NCBI RefSeq assembly: GCF_946223165.1
Contig: NZ_CAMIBP010000028.1
Location: 1 to 37,544, forward strand
Direction of reading: 5' to 3'
From: an uncultured Corynebacterium sp.
GTDB taxonomy: Bacteria; Actinomycetota; Actinomycetes; Mycobacteriales; Mycobacteriaceae
DNA: 37,544 nucleotides
Shown here one piece after another: positions 24,551-32,148 of the stretch. The translations under genes were made by a program, and so were the position numbers. The notes under the pieces were generated by a model. The model was not told the DNA's origin. It saw only the letters and a list, made by a program, of their open reading frames with translations, and searched no databases. Position 1 is the first letter of the stretch; each line of letters starts with the position of its first letter.

Positions 24551-24575
24551 GCAATCGATTGCTGCAATCGTTTGC
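24551..24575. promoter_or_regulatory. two tandem LacI-type operators ahead of rbsR
   Basis: GCAATCGATTGC (24551-24562) is a perfect palindrome. GCAATCGTTTGC (24564-24575) is a near copy one base away. The central CG and GCAA/TTGC arms are typical of LacI-family sites. They lie 62-86 bp upstream of the rbsR start. Confidence 0.75.
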
Positions 24576-24693
24576 ATTGACCTAATAGGCCTAAAACTAC
24601 GGCGTTCACGAAGGTCGTGTCAAGTGGCTCCCGTCACTTTATCGGGGTGAAGTGGGCAACATCGTGGTGAGCTGGGTTCTTCCGCTCCAACGC

Positions 24694-24730
24694 CCTGAGC
24701 CCCGTCCCCACGCAGGGGACGGGGCTCAGG
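24694..24730 (-). terminator. perfect 16-bp hairpin after ugpC
   Basis: CCTGAGCCCCGTCCCC (24694-24709) pairs fully with 24715-24730 around the loop ACGCA. It lies 18 bp past the ugpC stop. No T-run follows on either strand, so it may be a T-less terminator or a 3' stabiliser. Confidence 0.65.
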
Positions 24731-24747
24731 AGAGCTACCGTGGCGCG

Positions 24748-25836
24748 TTAGTTGATCCGCAGCTCGGTCGAGGCGTCGAACAGGTGCAGGTGCGCTGGGG
24801 TGGGGCGCACGTGGATGGTCTCGCCGATGCCGAACTCGTCGCGCGGGCCGACGAGCACGCCGGTCTTGCCCGCCAGGTGGGTCGTCGAGGCAATGACCGC
24901 GCCGGTGGCGTCGAGCAGATCGCCGTAGAGGTAGGACTCGTGGCCCAGCTCCTCGATGTGCGAGGTCTTGAATGGGATCCCGCCCTCGGCCTCCGTGGTG
25001 AGGACCCAGTCCTCCGGGCGCACGCCCAAGGTGACCGGTCCCTGCGGGGCGCCGGCGGAGGCGGGGACGGACCAGGCGCCGAGGGCGGCATCGGCAAGCT
25101 GGTATATGTTCATGGCCGGCGAGCCGATGAAGCCGGCCACGAAGACGTTGGCGGGGCGGTCGTAGATCTCGCGGGTGGGGGCGGCCTGCTGGAGGACGCC
25201 CGCGTTGAGTACCGCCACGCGATCGCCCATGGTCATGGCCTCGGTCTGATCGTGAGTGACGTAGACCGTGGTGGTGCCCAGACGGCGCTGCAGGTCCGAA
25301 ATCTGCGCGCGAGTGGACACGCGCAGCTTGGCATCCAGGTTAGACAGCGGCTCATCCATGCAGAACACGGCCGGCTCGCGGACGATGGCGCGGCCCATGG
25401 CCACGCGTTGGCGCTGGCCGCCCGACAGGTTGGCCGGCTTGCGGTCGAGTAGATCCTCCATCTGCAGGATGCGGGCAGCTTCCTGGACGCGCTCCTTGAT
25501 GATGGACTTGGACACGCGGCGGTTCTCCAGCGCGAAGCTCATGTTCTGCGCCACCGTCATGTTCGGGTAGAGGGCGTAGTTCTGGAACACCATGGCCACG
25601 TCGCGGTCGGACGGGCTCACGCCCGTGACGTCCTTGTTGTCGATACGGATGGAGCCGCGATCCGTCGGCTCCAGCCCCGCGAGCATGCGCAGGGACGTGG
25701 ACTTGCCGCAGCCCGACGGGCCCACGAGGACGAGAAACTCGCCGTCGGCGATCTCCAGATTGAGGTCGTCGACCGCGGGGCGCTCCGCATCCTTGGAATA
25801 GATGCGGCTGACCCCGGCGAAGGTGACGTTAGCCAT
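24748..25836 (-). CDS. ugpC: UgpC-type ABC transporter ATPase (glycerol-3-phosphate uptake)
   Basis: This 362-residue ATPase belongs to the UgpC/MalK/MsmK group. Walker A is GPSGCGKST (39-47), the signature is NLSGGQRQRVAMGRAI, Walker B ends VFCMDEPLSNLDAKLR, and the switch histidine is in VYVTHDQTEAMTMGDR. The C-terminal 120 residues form the regulatory OB-fold domain of this group (GVRPEDWVL, VGPRDEFGIGETIHVRPTPAHLHLFD). It is the last gene of ugpA-E-B-C and is preceded by ugpB. Such ATPases can serve more than one sugar importer, so its partner is inferred from position. Confidence 0.88.
   Translation of the reverse strand: MANVTFAGVSRIYSKDAERPAVDDLNLEIADGEFLVLVGPSGCGKSTSLRMLAGLEPTDRGSIRIDNKDVTGVSPSDRDVAMVFQNYALYPNMTVAQNMSFALENRRVSKSIIKERVQEAARILQMEDLLDRKPANLSGGQRQRVAMGRAIVREPAVFCMDEPLSNLDAKLRVSTRAQISDLQRRLGTTTVYVTHDQTEAMTMGDRVAVLNAGVLQQAAPTREIYDRPANVFVAGFIGSPAMNIYQLADAALGAWSVPASAGAPQGPVTLGVRPEDWVLTTEAEGGIPFKTSHIEELGHESYLYGDLLDATGAVIASTTHLAGKTGVLVGPRDEFGIGETIHVRPTPAHLHLFDASTELRIN
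25084..25099 (+). repeat. 16-bp word GGCGGCATCGGCAAGC, copy 4 (inside ugpC)
   Basis: Exact copy. The coding strand reads Q-L-A-D-A-A-L. Confidence 0.7.
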
Positions 25837-25876
25837 GGTGTTACTCCTCCTGTGTGTACGTGTACTGCCTGCGGCT

Positions 25877-27199
25877 TTAGGCCTTGGCGACGGGCTTGAC
25901 CTGGTTGTCGTAGATCTTCTGCAGGGACTCCTGCAGCTTGGTCATCGTCTCGGTGACGTCGTCGCGGTTGTTGACGATCTTCTCGAAGGCGCCGCCAATC
26001 TCCTTGTCCGCGCCGGGCAGGAACACGCGGGCGTAGTCCTGCGGGCGGGTATCCGGCAGCTGCTCGATGGCGGTAGCGAAGTTCGGATTCTCCTCCATGA
26101 ACTTCTTCTGCTCGTCCAGCTCCACGGCGGTGGAACGCACCGGCATGTAGCCCACGTTCTGGGACCAGTAGGAGGTGTTCTCATCGTTGGTGACGAAGTC
26201 GATGAACTTCACGGCGGCCAGCTGGCGTGCCTTGTCGATGCCGCTCGGGATGGCCAGGCCCGCACCGCCAGTGGGGCAGGCGCCGTCGCCATTCGGGTTG
26301 GGCAGGAACGCGGTGCCCAGGTTGAACTTGGCGTTTTCCGTGATGCCGGAAAGATCGCCGGTGGACAGGACGGTGGCGGCGGCCATGCCGGTGGAGAACT
26401 CCATGGCCATGTCGTTGCCCACGTAGGAGTAGCCATCCTTCGGGTCGGAGACCTTCTTGAGCCACTCGAGGGCCGCGATGGACTTGGAGTCGGTGAACGT
26501 GAGCTTCCACTCGTCGGAGTAGGCTCCGCCCTTGGACCACATCGGGCCCTGGAAGATCCAGCCGAGGTAGCCCACGGCGTCGCCCCAGCCGAAGGCCTTC
26601 ATGCCCTCGTTGGCCTCCATAATCTTCGGTGCCCACTCGTCCAGCTCGTCCCAGGACTCCGGGCCGCGGTCCGGAAGTCCGGCCTTCTCCCACGCGTCCT
26701 TGTTGTAGTAGAACAGCGGCGTGGAGCGGGCGAACGGGAGAGCGAAGTGGCCGCCGTCGTAGGCGTAGTCCTCGTAGAGTGGCTGGACATAGGTGGACAG
26801 GTCGACGCCGGCCTCCTTCGCCAGCTCATCGACGTTGGCGATCTGGCCGTTGATGGCGAAGTTGTACCACCACACGTCGGACAGCACGACGATGTCCGGC
26901 AGATCGGAGCCGGTCAGGGCGGCATTGAACTTCTGGGCGGTCTCCTCGTAGTTCTTACCGGCGTCGATGAGGTTGATCTTGATGTCCGGGTTTTCCTTCT
27001 GGAAACGGTTGATGATCTCGGTCTCGATGTCCTTGGAAGAGCCCGGGTGGTTCGACCACCAGGTCAGCTCGGTGACCTCGCCGGAGGCGGCCGTGGACTC
27101 GCCACCGGCCGGGGCGGTGGACGAGGTGCCCGCGCAGGCGGTGAGAGCGGCGGAGGCGGTGGCGGTGGACAGCAGTGCGAGGAACGTACGACGTTGCAT
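25877..27199 (-). CDS. ugpB: glycerol-3-phosphate-binding lipoprotein UgpB
   Basis: This 440-residue solute-binding lipoprotein has QRRTFLALL, a possible twin-arginine motif, at residues 2-10, followed by the lipobox LTAC with cysteine 22, so the protein may be exported folded. The mature protein is an extracellular binding protein of the UgpB type: VTELTWWSNHPG, LPDIVVLSDVWWYNF, LPFARSTPLFYYNKDAWEKAGL, GGAGLAIPSGI and the late NVGYMPVR. AAGGAGAACC lies ahead of the ATG. It captures substrate for UgpA/UgpE. Gene order ugpA-ugpE-ugpB-ugpC equals the C. glutamicum glycerol-3-phosphate operon, which is the main reason for the substrate call. Confidence 0.87.
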   Translation of the reverse strand: MQRRTFLALLSTATASAALTACAGTSSTAPAGGESTAASGEVTELTWWSNHPGSSKDIETEIINRFQKENPDIKINLIDAGKNYEETAQKFNAALTGSDLPDIVVLSDVWWYNFAINGQIANVDELAKEAGVDLSTYVQPLYEDYAYDGGHFALPFARSTPLFYYNKDAWEKAGLPDRGPESWDELDEWAPKIMEANEGMKAFGWGDAVGYLGWIFQGPMWSKGGAYSDEWKLTFTDSKSIAALEWLKKVSDPKDGYSYVGNDMAMEFSTGMAAATVLSTGDLSGITENAKFNLGTAFLPNPNGDGACPTGGAGLAIPSGIDKARQLAAVKFIDFVTNDENTSYWSQNVGYMPVRSTAVELDEQKKFMEENPNFATAIEQLPDTRPQDYARVFLPGADKEIGGAFEKIVNNRDDVTETMTKLQESLQKIYDNQVKPVAKA

Positions 27200-27234
27200 G
27201 ATGGTTCTCCTTGAGAAAGAGGGAAATGAGTGGA

Positions 27235-28074
27235 TTAGCCCTTGACGGCGCCGGTGGTCAGGCCCTGAATCATGTATTTCTGCAGGGACAGGAAGATGAT
27301 GAGGATGGGGATGATGGTGAGGACGGTGGCGGCCATGACCGGACCCCAGTTGGTCACGCCGTCATTGTTTTGGAGCATGGTGAGGCCCACCTGGAGCGGC
27401 GCGACCTTTTCGGTGTCCGCCATGAGGAAGGGCCACAGATACTGGTTCCACTCGTTGACCAGAGTGATCACCGCGAAAGCGGTGAGCGTGGGCCACGAGA
27501 TGGGCAGTAGCACCTTGGTGAGCAGGCGGATGGGGCCCGCCCCGTCCATGCGCGCGGCCTCCACCAGCTCAAAGGGGAGCGAGAGGAAGTGATTGCGCAT
27601 GAGGAAGGTGCCAAACGCGACGCCGGCCAGCGGGACGATGATGCCCACGAAGGTGTTGCGCCAGCCCAGGGAGTTGACCAGGGCGTAGTTGGAAATGACC
27701 GTGATCTCTGAGGGCACCATGAGCGCTGAGATGACGACGAGGAACACCACGTTGCGGCCCGGGAAACGCAGGATGGCCAGCGCGTACGCGGAGATGACGC
27801 CCAGCGCAATCTTGATGGCGGACAGCACCAGTGTGATGAGCACCGAGTTGCGCAGGTACGTCCAGAACGGCACGCGCGTGGTGGCGTCGACGTAGTTGCC
27901 GGTCTCCCACGTCGGCGGGAGCCACGTCACCGGGTTGGTGTAGATGTCGCCCTTCGCCTTGAACGAGGTCATGAGGATCCAGAACAGCGGCAGGCCGACC
28001 AAGACGAGGACGGCGATGATGCCGACGTACCCGAAGACCTTGCGCGCCAGGGGCGCGGTAGTGGACGTGTTCAT
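27235..28074 (-). CDS. ugpE: glycerol-3-phosphate ABC transporter permease UgpE
   Basis: This 279-residue binding-protein-dependent permease has six membrane segments. The cytoplasmic EAA loop, ELVEAARMDGAGPIRLLTKVLLP, contacts the ATPase. The C-terminus (LTIIPILIIFLSLQKYMIQGLTTGAVKG) is typical of MalG/UgpE permeases. The ATG at 28074 begins MNTSTTAPLARK just before the first helix; the frame stays open further back into ugpA but that stretch is a shadow. It starts 2 bp after the ugpA stop. Confidence 0.9.
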   Translation of the reverse strand: MNTSTTAPLARKVFGYVGIIAVLVLVGLPLFWILMTSFKAKGDIYTNPVTWLPPTWETGNYVDATTRVPFWTYLRNSVLITLVLSAIKIALGVISAYALAILRFPGRNVVFLVVISALMVPSEITVISNYALVNSLGWRNTFVGIIVPLAGVAFGTFLMRNHFLSLPFELVEAARMDGAGPIRLLTKVLLPISWPTLTAFAVITLVNEWNQYLWPFLMADTEKVAPLQVGLTMLQNNDGVTNWGPVMAATVLTIIPILIIFLSLQKYMIQGLTTGAVKG

Positions 28075-28076
28075 GG

Positions 28077-29057
28077 TTAGTCTCGCTTGTCCATGATGCG
28101 GACCTGGACCAGGGTGATGGCCAACAGGATGAGGAACATGACGGTCGCGGCGGTGGCGCCGTAACCCGCGCGGAAGTTGACGAAAGTCTCCTGATAAATC
28201 TGGAAGACCAGCGTGGTAGTGCCGTTGCCCTGCGGGCCCCCTCGGGTCATGACGTTGATGATGTCGAAGACCTGCACGGAATTGAGCGTCACCGTGATCG
28301 ACAGGAAGAAGGTCGTGGGGCGCAGCTGCGGCATGGTGACCTTGCGGAATGTGGTCCACATGCTGGCGCCGTCGATGGCCGCCGCCTCGTCGAGGTCCTT
28401 CGACAGGCCCTGGAGGGCTGCTAGGTAGATGACGAAGGTATAGCCCAGGTTCTTCCACACGAAGGTGAACGTCACCATGAACAGCGCCCAGCCGGGCACG
28501 GCATAGAAGTTGGGGGAGTCGATGCCGAACCAGCCCAACATCGATTGGATGAGGCCGAAGTTCGGGTCAAAGATGAATTGAAAGGCGATGCCGATGGCCG
28601 CGCCGGAGATGGCATACGGCGCGAACACGACGGAGCGGGCGAAGTTGCGTCCGGCGATTTTCTGGTTGAGCAGGAGTGCCAGGCCGAGTCCGAGGACGAG
28701 CGACCCGATCACCGCGAAGAGAGTGAAGATCAGCGTGTTGCTGATGATGACCCGGGTGTCTTCGCGGGTGAACCACTCCTTGTAGTTGTCCAGGCCCACG
28801 AAGGTGGACGTGGGGCTGGAGATATTCCAATTGAAAAAGGACAAGCGGATGTTGTCCAGGAGCGGGCGATACGTGAAGACGGCCAGGAGGATGAGGTTCG
28901 GGGCAAGCAGCGCTGCCGCCAGCCACCACTCATGGCGCTTCTTTTTCTCCGCGCGCTTTTTGAGGATGGCGACGTCGGGAACGTCATCGCCCGCGAGGGT
29001 GGCCGTGGAGCGCGCGGTACCCGCGGCTGCCTCGCTGTGTTCGAAAGTTGTAGACAC
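28077..29057 (-). CDS. ugpA: glycerol-3-phosphate ABC transporter permease UgpA
   Basis: This permease of the MalF/UgpA type has six membrane segments. ALLAPNLILLAVFTYRPLLDNIRLSFFNWN is the usual N-terminal helix, and the EAA loop is EAAAIDGASMWTTFRKVTMPQLRP. The start is uncertain: GTG at 29057 (MSTTFEHSEAAAG, 326 residues) is chosen over an in-frame GTG at 29111, because the extra residues look like an unrelated leader. Neither has a strong ribosome site. It is the first gene of the ugp operon, with a long upstream region. In related species the operon responds to phosphate starvation, but I could not identify a PhoR site. Confidence 0.87.
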   Translation of the reverse strand: MSTTFEHSEAAAGTARSTATLAGDDVPDVAILKKRAEKKKRHEWWLAAALLAPNLILLAVFTYRPLLDNIRLSFFNWNISSPTSTFVGLDNYKEWFTREDTRVIISNTLIFTLFAVIGSLVLGLGLALLLNQKIAGRNFARSVVFAPYAISGAAIGIAFQFIFDPNFGLIQSMLGWFGIDSPNFYAVPGWALFMVTFTFVWKNLGYTFVIYLAALQGLSKDLDEAAAIDGASMWTTFRKVTMPQLRPTTFFLSITVTLNSVQVFDIINVMTRGGPQGNGTTTLVFQIYQETFVNFRAGYGATAATVMFLILLAITLVQVRIMDKRD

Positions 29058-29247
29058 GTCTGAACAGGCTAGGGCGGCCAGTTTAAGCCTGGGCACCAAG
29101 GAGGAAAACACTGCGGAAACCGATGGTTAACGGCCGGAATTGATCTCGATTGCTTCGCGAAGTGATGTAGCTCGCTGGCCGCGGTGGCTCCGAAACCCGT
29201 GCCACGGAGCCATGTGCTCCGAAGCCATATTTCGGCACCGGTGGGAA
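29058..29247. promoter_or_regulatory. ugpA upstream region with several inverted repeats
   Basis: It lacks an open gene. It contains the perfect palindrome CTTCGCGAAG (29153-29162) and an 8-bp inverted repeat TGGCTCCG/CGGAGCCA (29185-29192, 29205-29212), with a partial third copy, TGCTCCGAAGCC, at 29215-29226. These are candidate regulator sites for the ugp operon. I cannot assign a regulator or place the promoter with confidence. Confidence 0.35.
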
Positions 29248-29360
29248 ACTAGAGGCCCCCGTCGCCTGCCTCGGGGGGAGGGCGGCAACGGGGGCCAAAT
29301 GCAAGGTGGGGCTGCCGAGTCACTCGGGGGGGTGGAGACCCGGCGCCGCGCTGCCTTACA
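29248..29360 (-). ncRNA. 6C-type small RNA
   Basis: On the minus strand two hairpins follow each other. The first stem, GCCGGGTC/GACTCGGC (29337-29344 with 29314-29321), closes a 15-nt loop containing seven consecutive C (29326-29332). The second stem, a 13-bp near-perfect pairing (29284-29296 with 29254-29266), closes a loop region containing six consecutive C (29273-29278) and ends CTAGTTT, so it doubles as a terminator. Two hairpins with runs of at least six C in their loops define the actinobacterial 6C RNA (M. tuberculosis B11 belongs to it), which acts in trans on mRNAs through the C-rich loops. A TATTGT hexamer at 29367-29372 is a possible -10 box, giving an RNA of about 110 nt. The ends are estimates. 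Confidence 0.8.
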
Positions 29361-29453
29361 CCCAACACAATAACGTATGCCTCAACAAAATGCACCATGG
29401 GGGCAGAAAAATCTCAGATCCGCAGCGTGACCTTGGGGGATAGCGGCCGTGGA

Positions 29454-30131
29454 CTATGCCCGCGCGGTGACCCGCTCCGCTTCTGCAATAGCGTCCAGGC
29501 GATCGGCCGTCACGAGGCCGGAGACGACCACCGCGGACCCGCCCGCCGCGATCGGCGTCAAGACCTGTTCCTCGAAACCAGCGCCGTCGAGCCAGCCGGT
29601 GGACAGCAACCGCTCCGCCGAGCCGGGGGTCACCACGCTGGGCAGCGCCGGCGCCGGGCCAACGTACTGGTCACCGTAGAAGCGCACCGTGGGGCCGAAA
29701 TCGATGACGCCCGCGGGTAGGCGGCCGCCCGTCTCTGCGACGCCGCGCCCGAAGGCGTCATCGGTCACGGCCAGCACGTCCGCTCCCGCGGCCTCCGCCG
29801 CCCCCAGGGCCGCGTCCGCGTTGTCCGGCGACGTGAACACGGCGTCGATGCCCCCGCCCGCCAGCTCGCCGATGCCGCCAAAGCGCACATCCACCCGCGC
29901 CGCCAGGGCACCGAGCGCGATGACGGCGGCCTGCCACGACACCGGAAGATCGATGAGGATACAATCCCCCTCGGCCAGCTCGAGTTCTTCCTCCAAGAGG
30001 TTGGCGACCTTGGCCGCCCAGTTGTCTAGGGTCTGCGCAGAAAAGTCCATTCGTGCGCCCGTAGTCTCGGTATAGACGGTGAGACGAGGGGCGGCCGGGT
30101 CAGTGGACAGGATGTGCTGCAGGAGTTCCAT
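29454..30131 (-). CDS. TIGR03089 family protein (actinobacterial, near lcp)
   Basis: This 225-residue protein belongs to a conserved actinobacterial family that looks like a partial adenylate-forming (AMP-ligase) fold. TVYTETTGARMDFSAQTLDNWAAKVANLLEEE resembles the start of acyl-CoA/AMP ligases, but the ATP-binding and C-terminal lobes are absent. No enzymatic role is known to me. The start is the ATG at 30131 (MELLQHILSTDP); the longer frame upstream crosses non-coding DNA. A TACTAT -10 box at 30140-30145 ends 8 bp before the ATG, so the mRNA is probably leaderless. It sits next to the lcp gene on the same strand, as is usual for this family, which hints at an envelope-related role. Confidence 0.8.
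   Translation of the reverse strand: MELLQHILSTDPAAPRLTVYTETTGARMDFSAQTLDNWAAKVANLLEEELELAEGDCILIDLPVSWQAAVIALGALAARVDVRFGGIGELAGGGIDAVFTSPDNADAALGAAEAAGADVLAVTDDAFGRGVAETGGRLPAGVIDFGPTVRFYGDQYVGPAPALPSVVTPGSAERLLSTGWLDGAGFEEQVLTPIAAGGSAVVVSGLVTADRLDAIAEAERVTARA
29874..29889 (-). repeat. 16-bp word variant, one mismatch (inside TIGR03089 gene)
   Basis: GCTCGCCGATGCCGCC on the plus strand, 15 of 16 matching. The reading frame differs from the other copies (it encodes G-G-I-G-E-L on the minus strand), so the protein sequence is not what is conserved. Confidence 0.5.
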
Positions 30132-30139
30132 GCCGCCCC

Positions 30140-30145
30140 ATAGTA
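30140..30145 (-). promoter_or_regulatory. -10 box for leaderless TIGR03089 mRNA
   Basis: TACTAT on the minus strand, 8 bp ahead of the ATG at 30131. Confidence 0.5.
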
Positions 30146-30169
30146 GTGAAAAATCAACACACCCCCGTG

Positions 30170-30266
30170 CCTGGCAGTCGCCTGCCGGACGCGGGAGTCC
30201 TGCGTAACCCTGATGAGCGCTGCAATCCCCATTGCAGAACCCGGGTCGAGGGTGATGACGGCCAGG
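30170..30266. other. compact inverted-repeat-rich stretch between lcp and TIGR03089 genes
   Basis: Nested pairings can be drawn: CCTGGC (30170-30175) with GCCAGG (30261-30266); GGCAG/CTGCC (30173-30177, 30182-30186), which competes with it; ACCCT/AGGGT (30207-30211, 30249-30253); and inside the last a CTGCAAT/ATTGCAG hairpin (30220-30226, 30231-30237). On the minus strand it ends near a TTTTT run (30150). It may be a structured RNA or a DNA-level repeat. No known riboswitch or tRNA was recognised. Confidence 0.35.
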
Positions 30267-30270
30267 GGAC

Positions 30271-30286
30271 GGCGGCATCGGCACGC
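30271..30286 (+). repeat. 16-bp word variant, one mismatch (non-coding)
   Basis: GGCGGCATCGGCACGC, 15 of 16 matching, in the gap between the lcp and TIGR03089 genes. Confidence 0.5.
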
Positions 30287-30298
30287 ACAACGCAGCAA

Positions 30299-30317
30299 GC
30301 CCCGCACAAGGCGGGGC
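30299..30317 (-). terminator. candidate lcp terminator hairpin
   Basis: GCCCCGC/GCGGGGC with a 5-nt loop, 43 bp past the lcp stop. It is followed on the minus strand by TTGCTGCGTTG, a weak T-tract. Confidence 0.5.
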
Positions 30318-30359
30318 AGTGGCAGGGCAGAGGAGGCCGAGGGACCTGCGTGGGGGCGG

Positions 30360-32012
30360 CTAGTTGACGCAGCGGGGGCCGTCGCCGCCGGCGTCAATCT
30401 CCGGGGAGACCTGGGCGGTGCCGAAGTCCTCGCCCGGCGTGCCCACCGGAGTACCGGCCGCGGATTCCTCCTGCGAGGCGGCATCGGTCTGCTCCTGGTT
30501 GGACGGCCCCTGGTAGTCATCGCCGGTGACGATGATGAAGGTATTCGCGTCGAGCGCCTCGTTGGCGGTCACCGGCAGGCCACCCAGCTGCTCCGCGAGT
30601 GCCAACGCGCGCTCGTCGCTCGGGTCTGCGGCCACCACCTGCGACTCGTAGTAGACGCCGGGTTCGGCGTTTGCCGTGCGCTCGACCGTGTAGCCCACAC
30701 CTTGGAGCCAGGAGCCGACGCCGCCCGCCAGGCCGGCGATGGAGCCCGCGTTGAGCACATGCAGCTCGAGCCCCTCGGCCACCGGGGCAAGCGCCGAATC
30801 CGACGGCGCCTCCGATGAGGTGGTCGCGGCCGCAGTCTCCTCCGAGGTCCGTGCCAGATCCTCGAAGAAGCGATGGACCTCGGACTTATCGATGGTAACG
30901 ATGGACTCGCCATAATCGCCCACGCCATCGATGGACGTCACCGGGATGGTGGTGAAGGTGACGTTTCCGCCGGCCAAACCGGACAGCTGCGTGATGAGCT
31001 TCATGATGTCCCAGTTGTCATCAATGACGACGGAACGCTCCACGGCCTTGGAAATATCATTGAGCTTCGCCGGATTGGTCAGCGTGCCCGACGAGAGGAT
31101 CTTGTTGACCAGCGATGCCGCGTAGGACTGCTGGCGCACGATGCGGTCGAGGTCGCCGCGCGGCAGGTCGTGGCGCTGGCGCACGAACGCCAGGCCCTGC
31201 GCGCCGTTGAGCGTTTGCCGGCCGGCGGGGAAGTCGGCACCGGAGAGCTCTTCCTTGACGGCCTCATTGAGGCACACGTCGACGCCGCCGACGGCATCGG
31301 TAAGCAGAACAAAGCCCACGAGGCCAACCTCGGCGTAGTGATCGATCTCGATGCCCGTGAGGTCCTTGACCTGCGCGAGGAGGGCAGAGCGGCCCGCGGA
31401 GATGGCCTTCTTCTCAATCTCCTTGTCGGTGTAGACAGCGGACTTGCCTTCGGCCTCGGCGGTCTCGTTTTCGGCGGTCATCTCCTCGCGCGCCGAATTG
31501 GCGTGTGCGGAGTACACGCCGTTGATCTTCATGTTGCCGAAGTCGGGACCGTCGTTGACATAGGTATCGCGGGGGATGGAAATGGCTGTCGCGCGGGAGC
31601 CGTCCTCGGGGATGCGGATCACCATGATGGTGTCCGTATTCTCTTCGCCGTCGTCGATGCCGGCGTGGAGCGCGGCCAGTTCCTCCTCGGACAGGGTGTT
31701 GCCCTGGGCGTCCGTGCGGCTATCGGAGCCGACGACGAGGATGTCGAGCGCGCCGTCCTTATAGTTGCCGTCCTTATAGTTGCCGTCCTTGAAGCCGTCG
31801 CTGCCATCGCCCAGCGCGAGATCCGTGACGGATGCAAGATCGCCGCCGACGCGGCCCACAAACGTGTAGCCCACGCCCGAGACCAGCAGAACGAGGACGC
31901 TAAGGACTGAGAGGACGACCTTGAGAGGAAGGGACCCCGCCTGCGTCAGCGGGTGGGCCTTCGTCGGGGCGGGCTGGATGTCGCGCACTGGGCGGTGGGG
32001 GTCGTGGCTCAC
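30360..32012 (-). CDS. LCP (LytR-CpsA-Psr) family cell-wall ligase with LytR_C domain, probably LcpA-like
   Basis: This 550-residue membrane-anchored protein has a cytoplasmic N-terminus, one transmembrane helix (about 28-50), an extracellular LCP domain (about 88-350), and a C-terminal LytR_C domain (about 415-505: LELHVLNAGSIAGLAGGVGSWLQGVGYTV...). LCP hallmarks are DILVVGSDSR (90-99), DTIMVIRIPEDG, ISIPRDTYV (145-152), the KINGVYS segment and GLAFVRQRHDLPRGDLDRIVRQQ with its conserved arginines. In Corynebacterium such enzymes attach arabinogalactan to peptidoglycan. The C. glutamicum lcpA gene likewise lies beside wbbL, here divergent. GTG at 32012 is the start. A 15-bp in-frame tandem repeat between the membrane helix and the domain encodes repeated KDGNY. 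The tail beyond LytR_C is Gln/Glu/Gly-rich. Confidence 0.88.
   Translation of the reverse strand: MSHDPHRPVRDIQPAPTKAHPLTQAGSLPLKVVLSVLSVLVLLVSGVGYTFVGRVGGDLASVTDLALGDGSDGFKDGNYKDGNYKDGALDILVVGSDSRTDAQGNTLSEEELAALHAGIDDGEENTDTIMVIRIPEDGSRATAISIPRDTYVNDGPDFGNMKINGVYSAHANSAREEMTAENETAEAEGKSAVYTDKEIEKKAISAGRSALLAQVKDLTGIEIDHYAEVGLVGFVLLTDAVGGVDVCLNEAVKEELSGADFPAGRQTLNGAQGLAFVRQRHDLPRGDLDRIVRQQSYAASLVNKILSSGTLTNPAKLNDISKAVERSVVIDDNWDIMKLITQLSGLAGGNVTFTTIPVTSIDGVGDYGESIVTIDKSEVHRFFEDLARTSEETAAATTSSEAPSDSALAPVAEGLELHVLNAGSIAGLAGGVGSWLQGVGYTVERTANAEPGVYYESQVVAADPSDERALALAEQLGGLPVTANEALDANTFIIVTGDDYQGPSNQEQTDAASQEESAAGTPVGTPGEDFGTAQVSPEIDAGGDGPRCVN
31752..31790. repeat. 15-bp in-frame tandem repeat in the lcp gene
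   Basis: The unit GCCGTCCTTATAGTT is present 2.6 times (31752, 31767, 31782), encoding KDGNY repeats in the stalk between the membrane helix and LCP domain. Confidence 0.85.
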
Positions 32013-32148
32013 GTGAGTGCTTTCTGCTCAACGGACAAGGCGTGGGTGAATAGTTGGTAGTTTAGGACAGCCTGTGCCGAACTTTTCAATGGACATGACC
32101 AGACTCACCCGGGAGATCACCGCGTCTCCGTGTAGTCTTATTCGCATT

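Noticed and set aside
30170..30266. A tRNA gene in the lcp-TIGR03089 gap
   Set aside because: The pairing does not form a cloverleaf: there is no TTCRA T-loop and no plausible anticodon arm.
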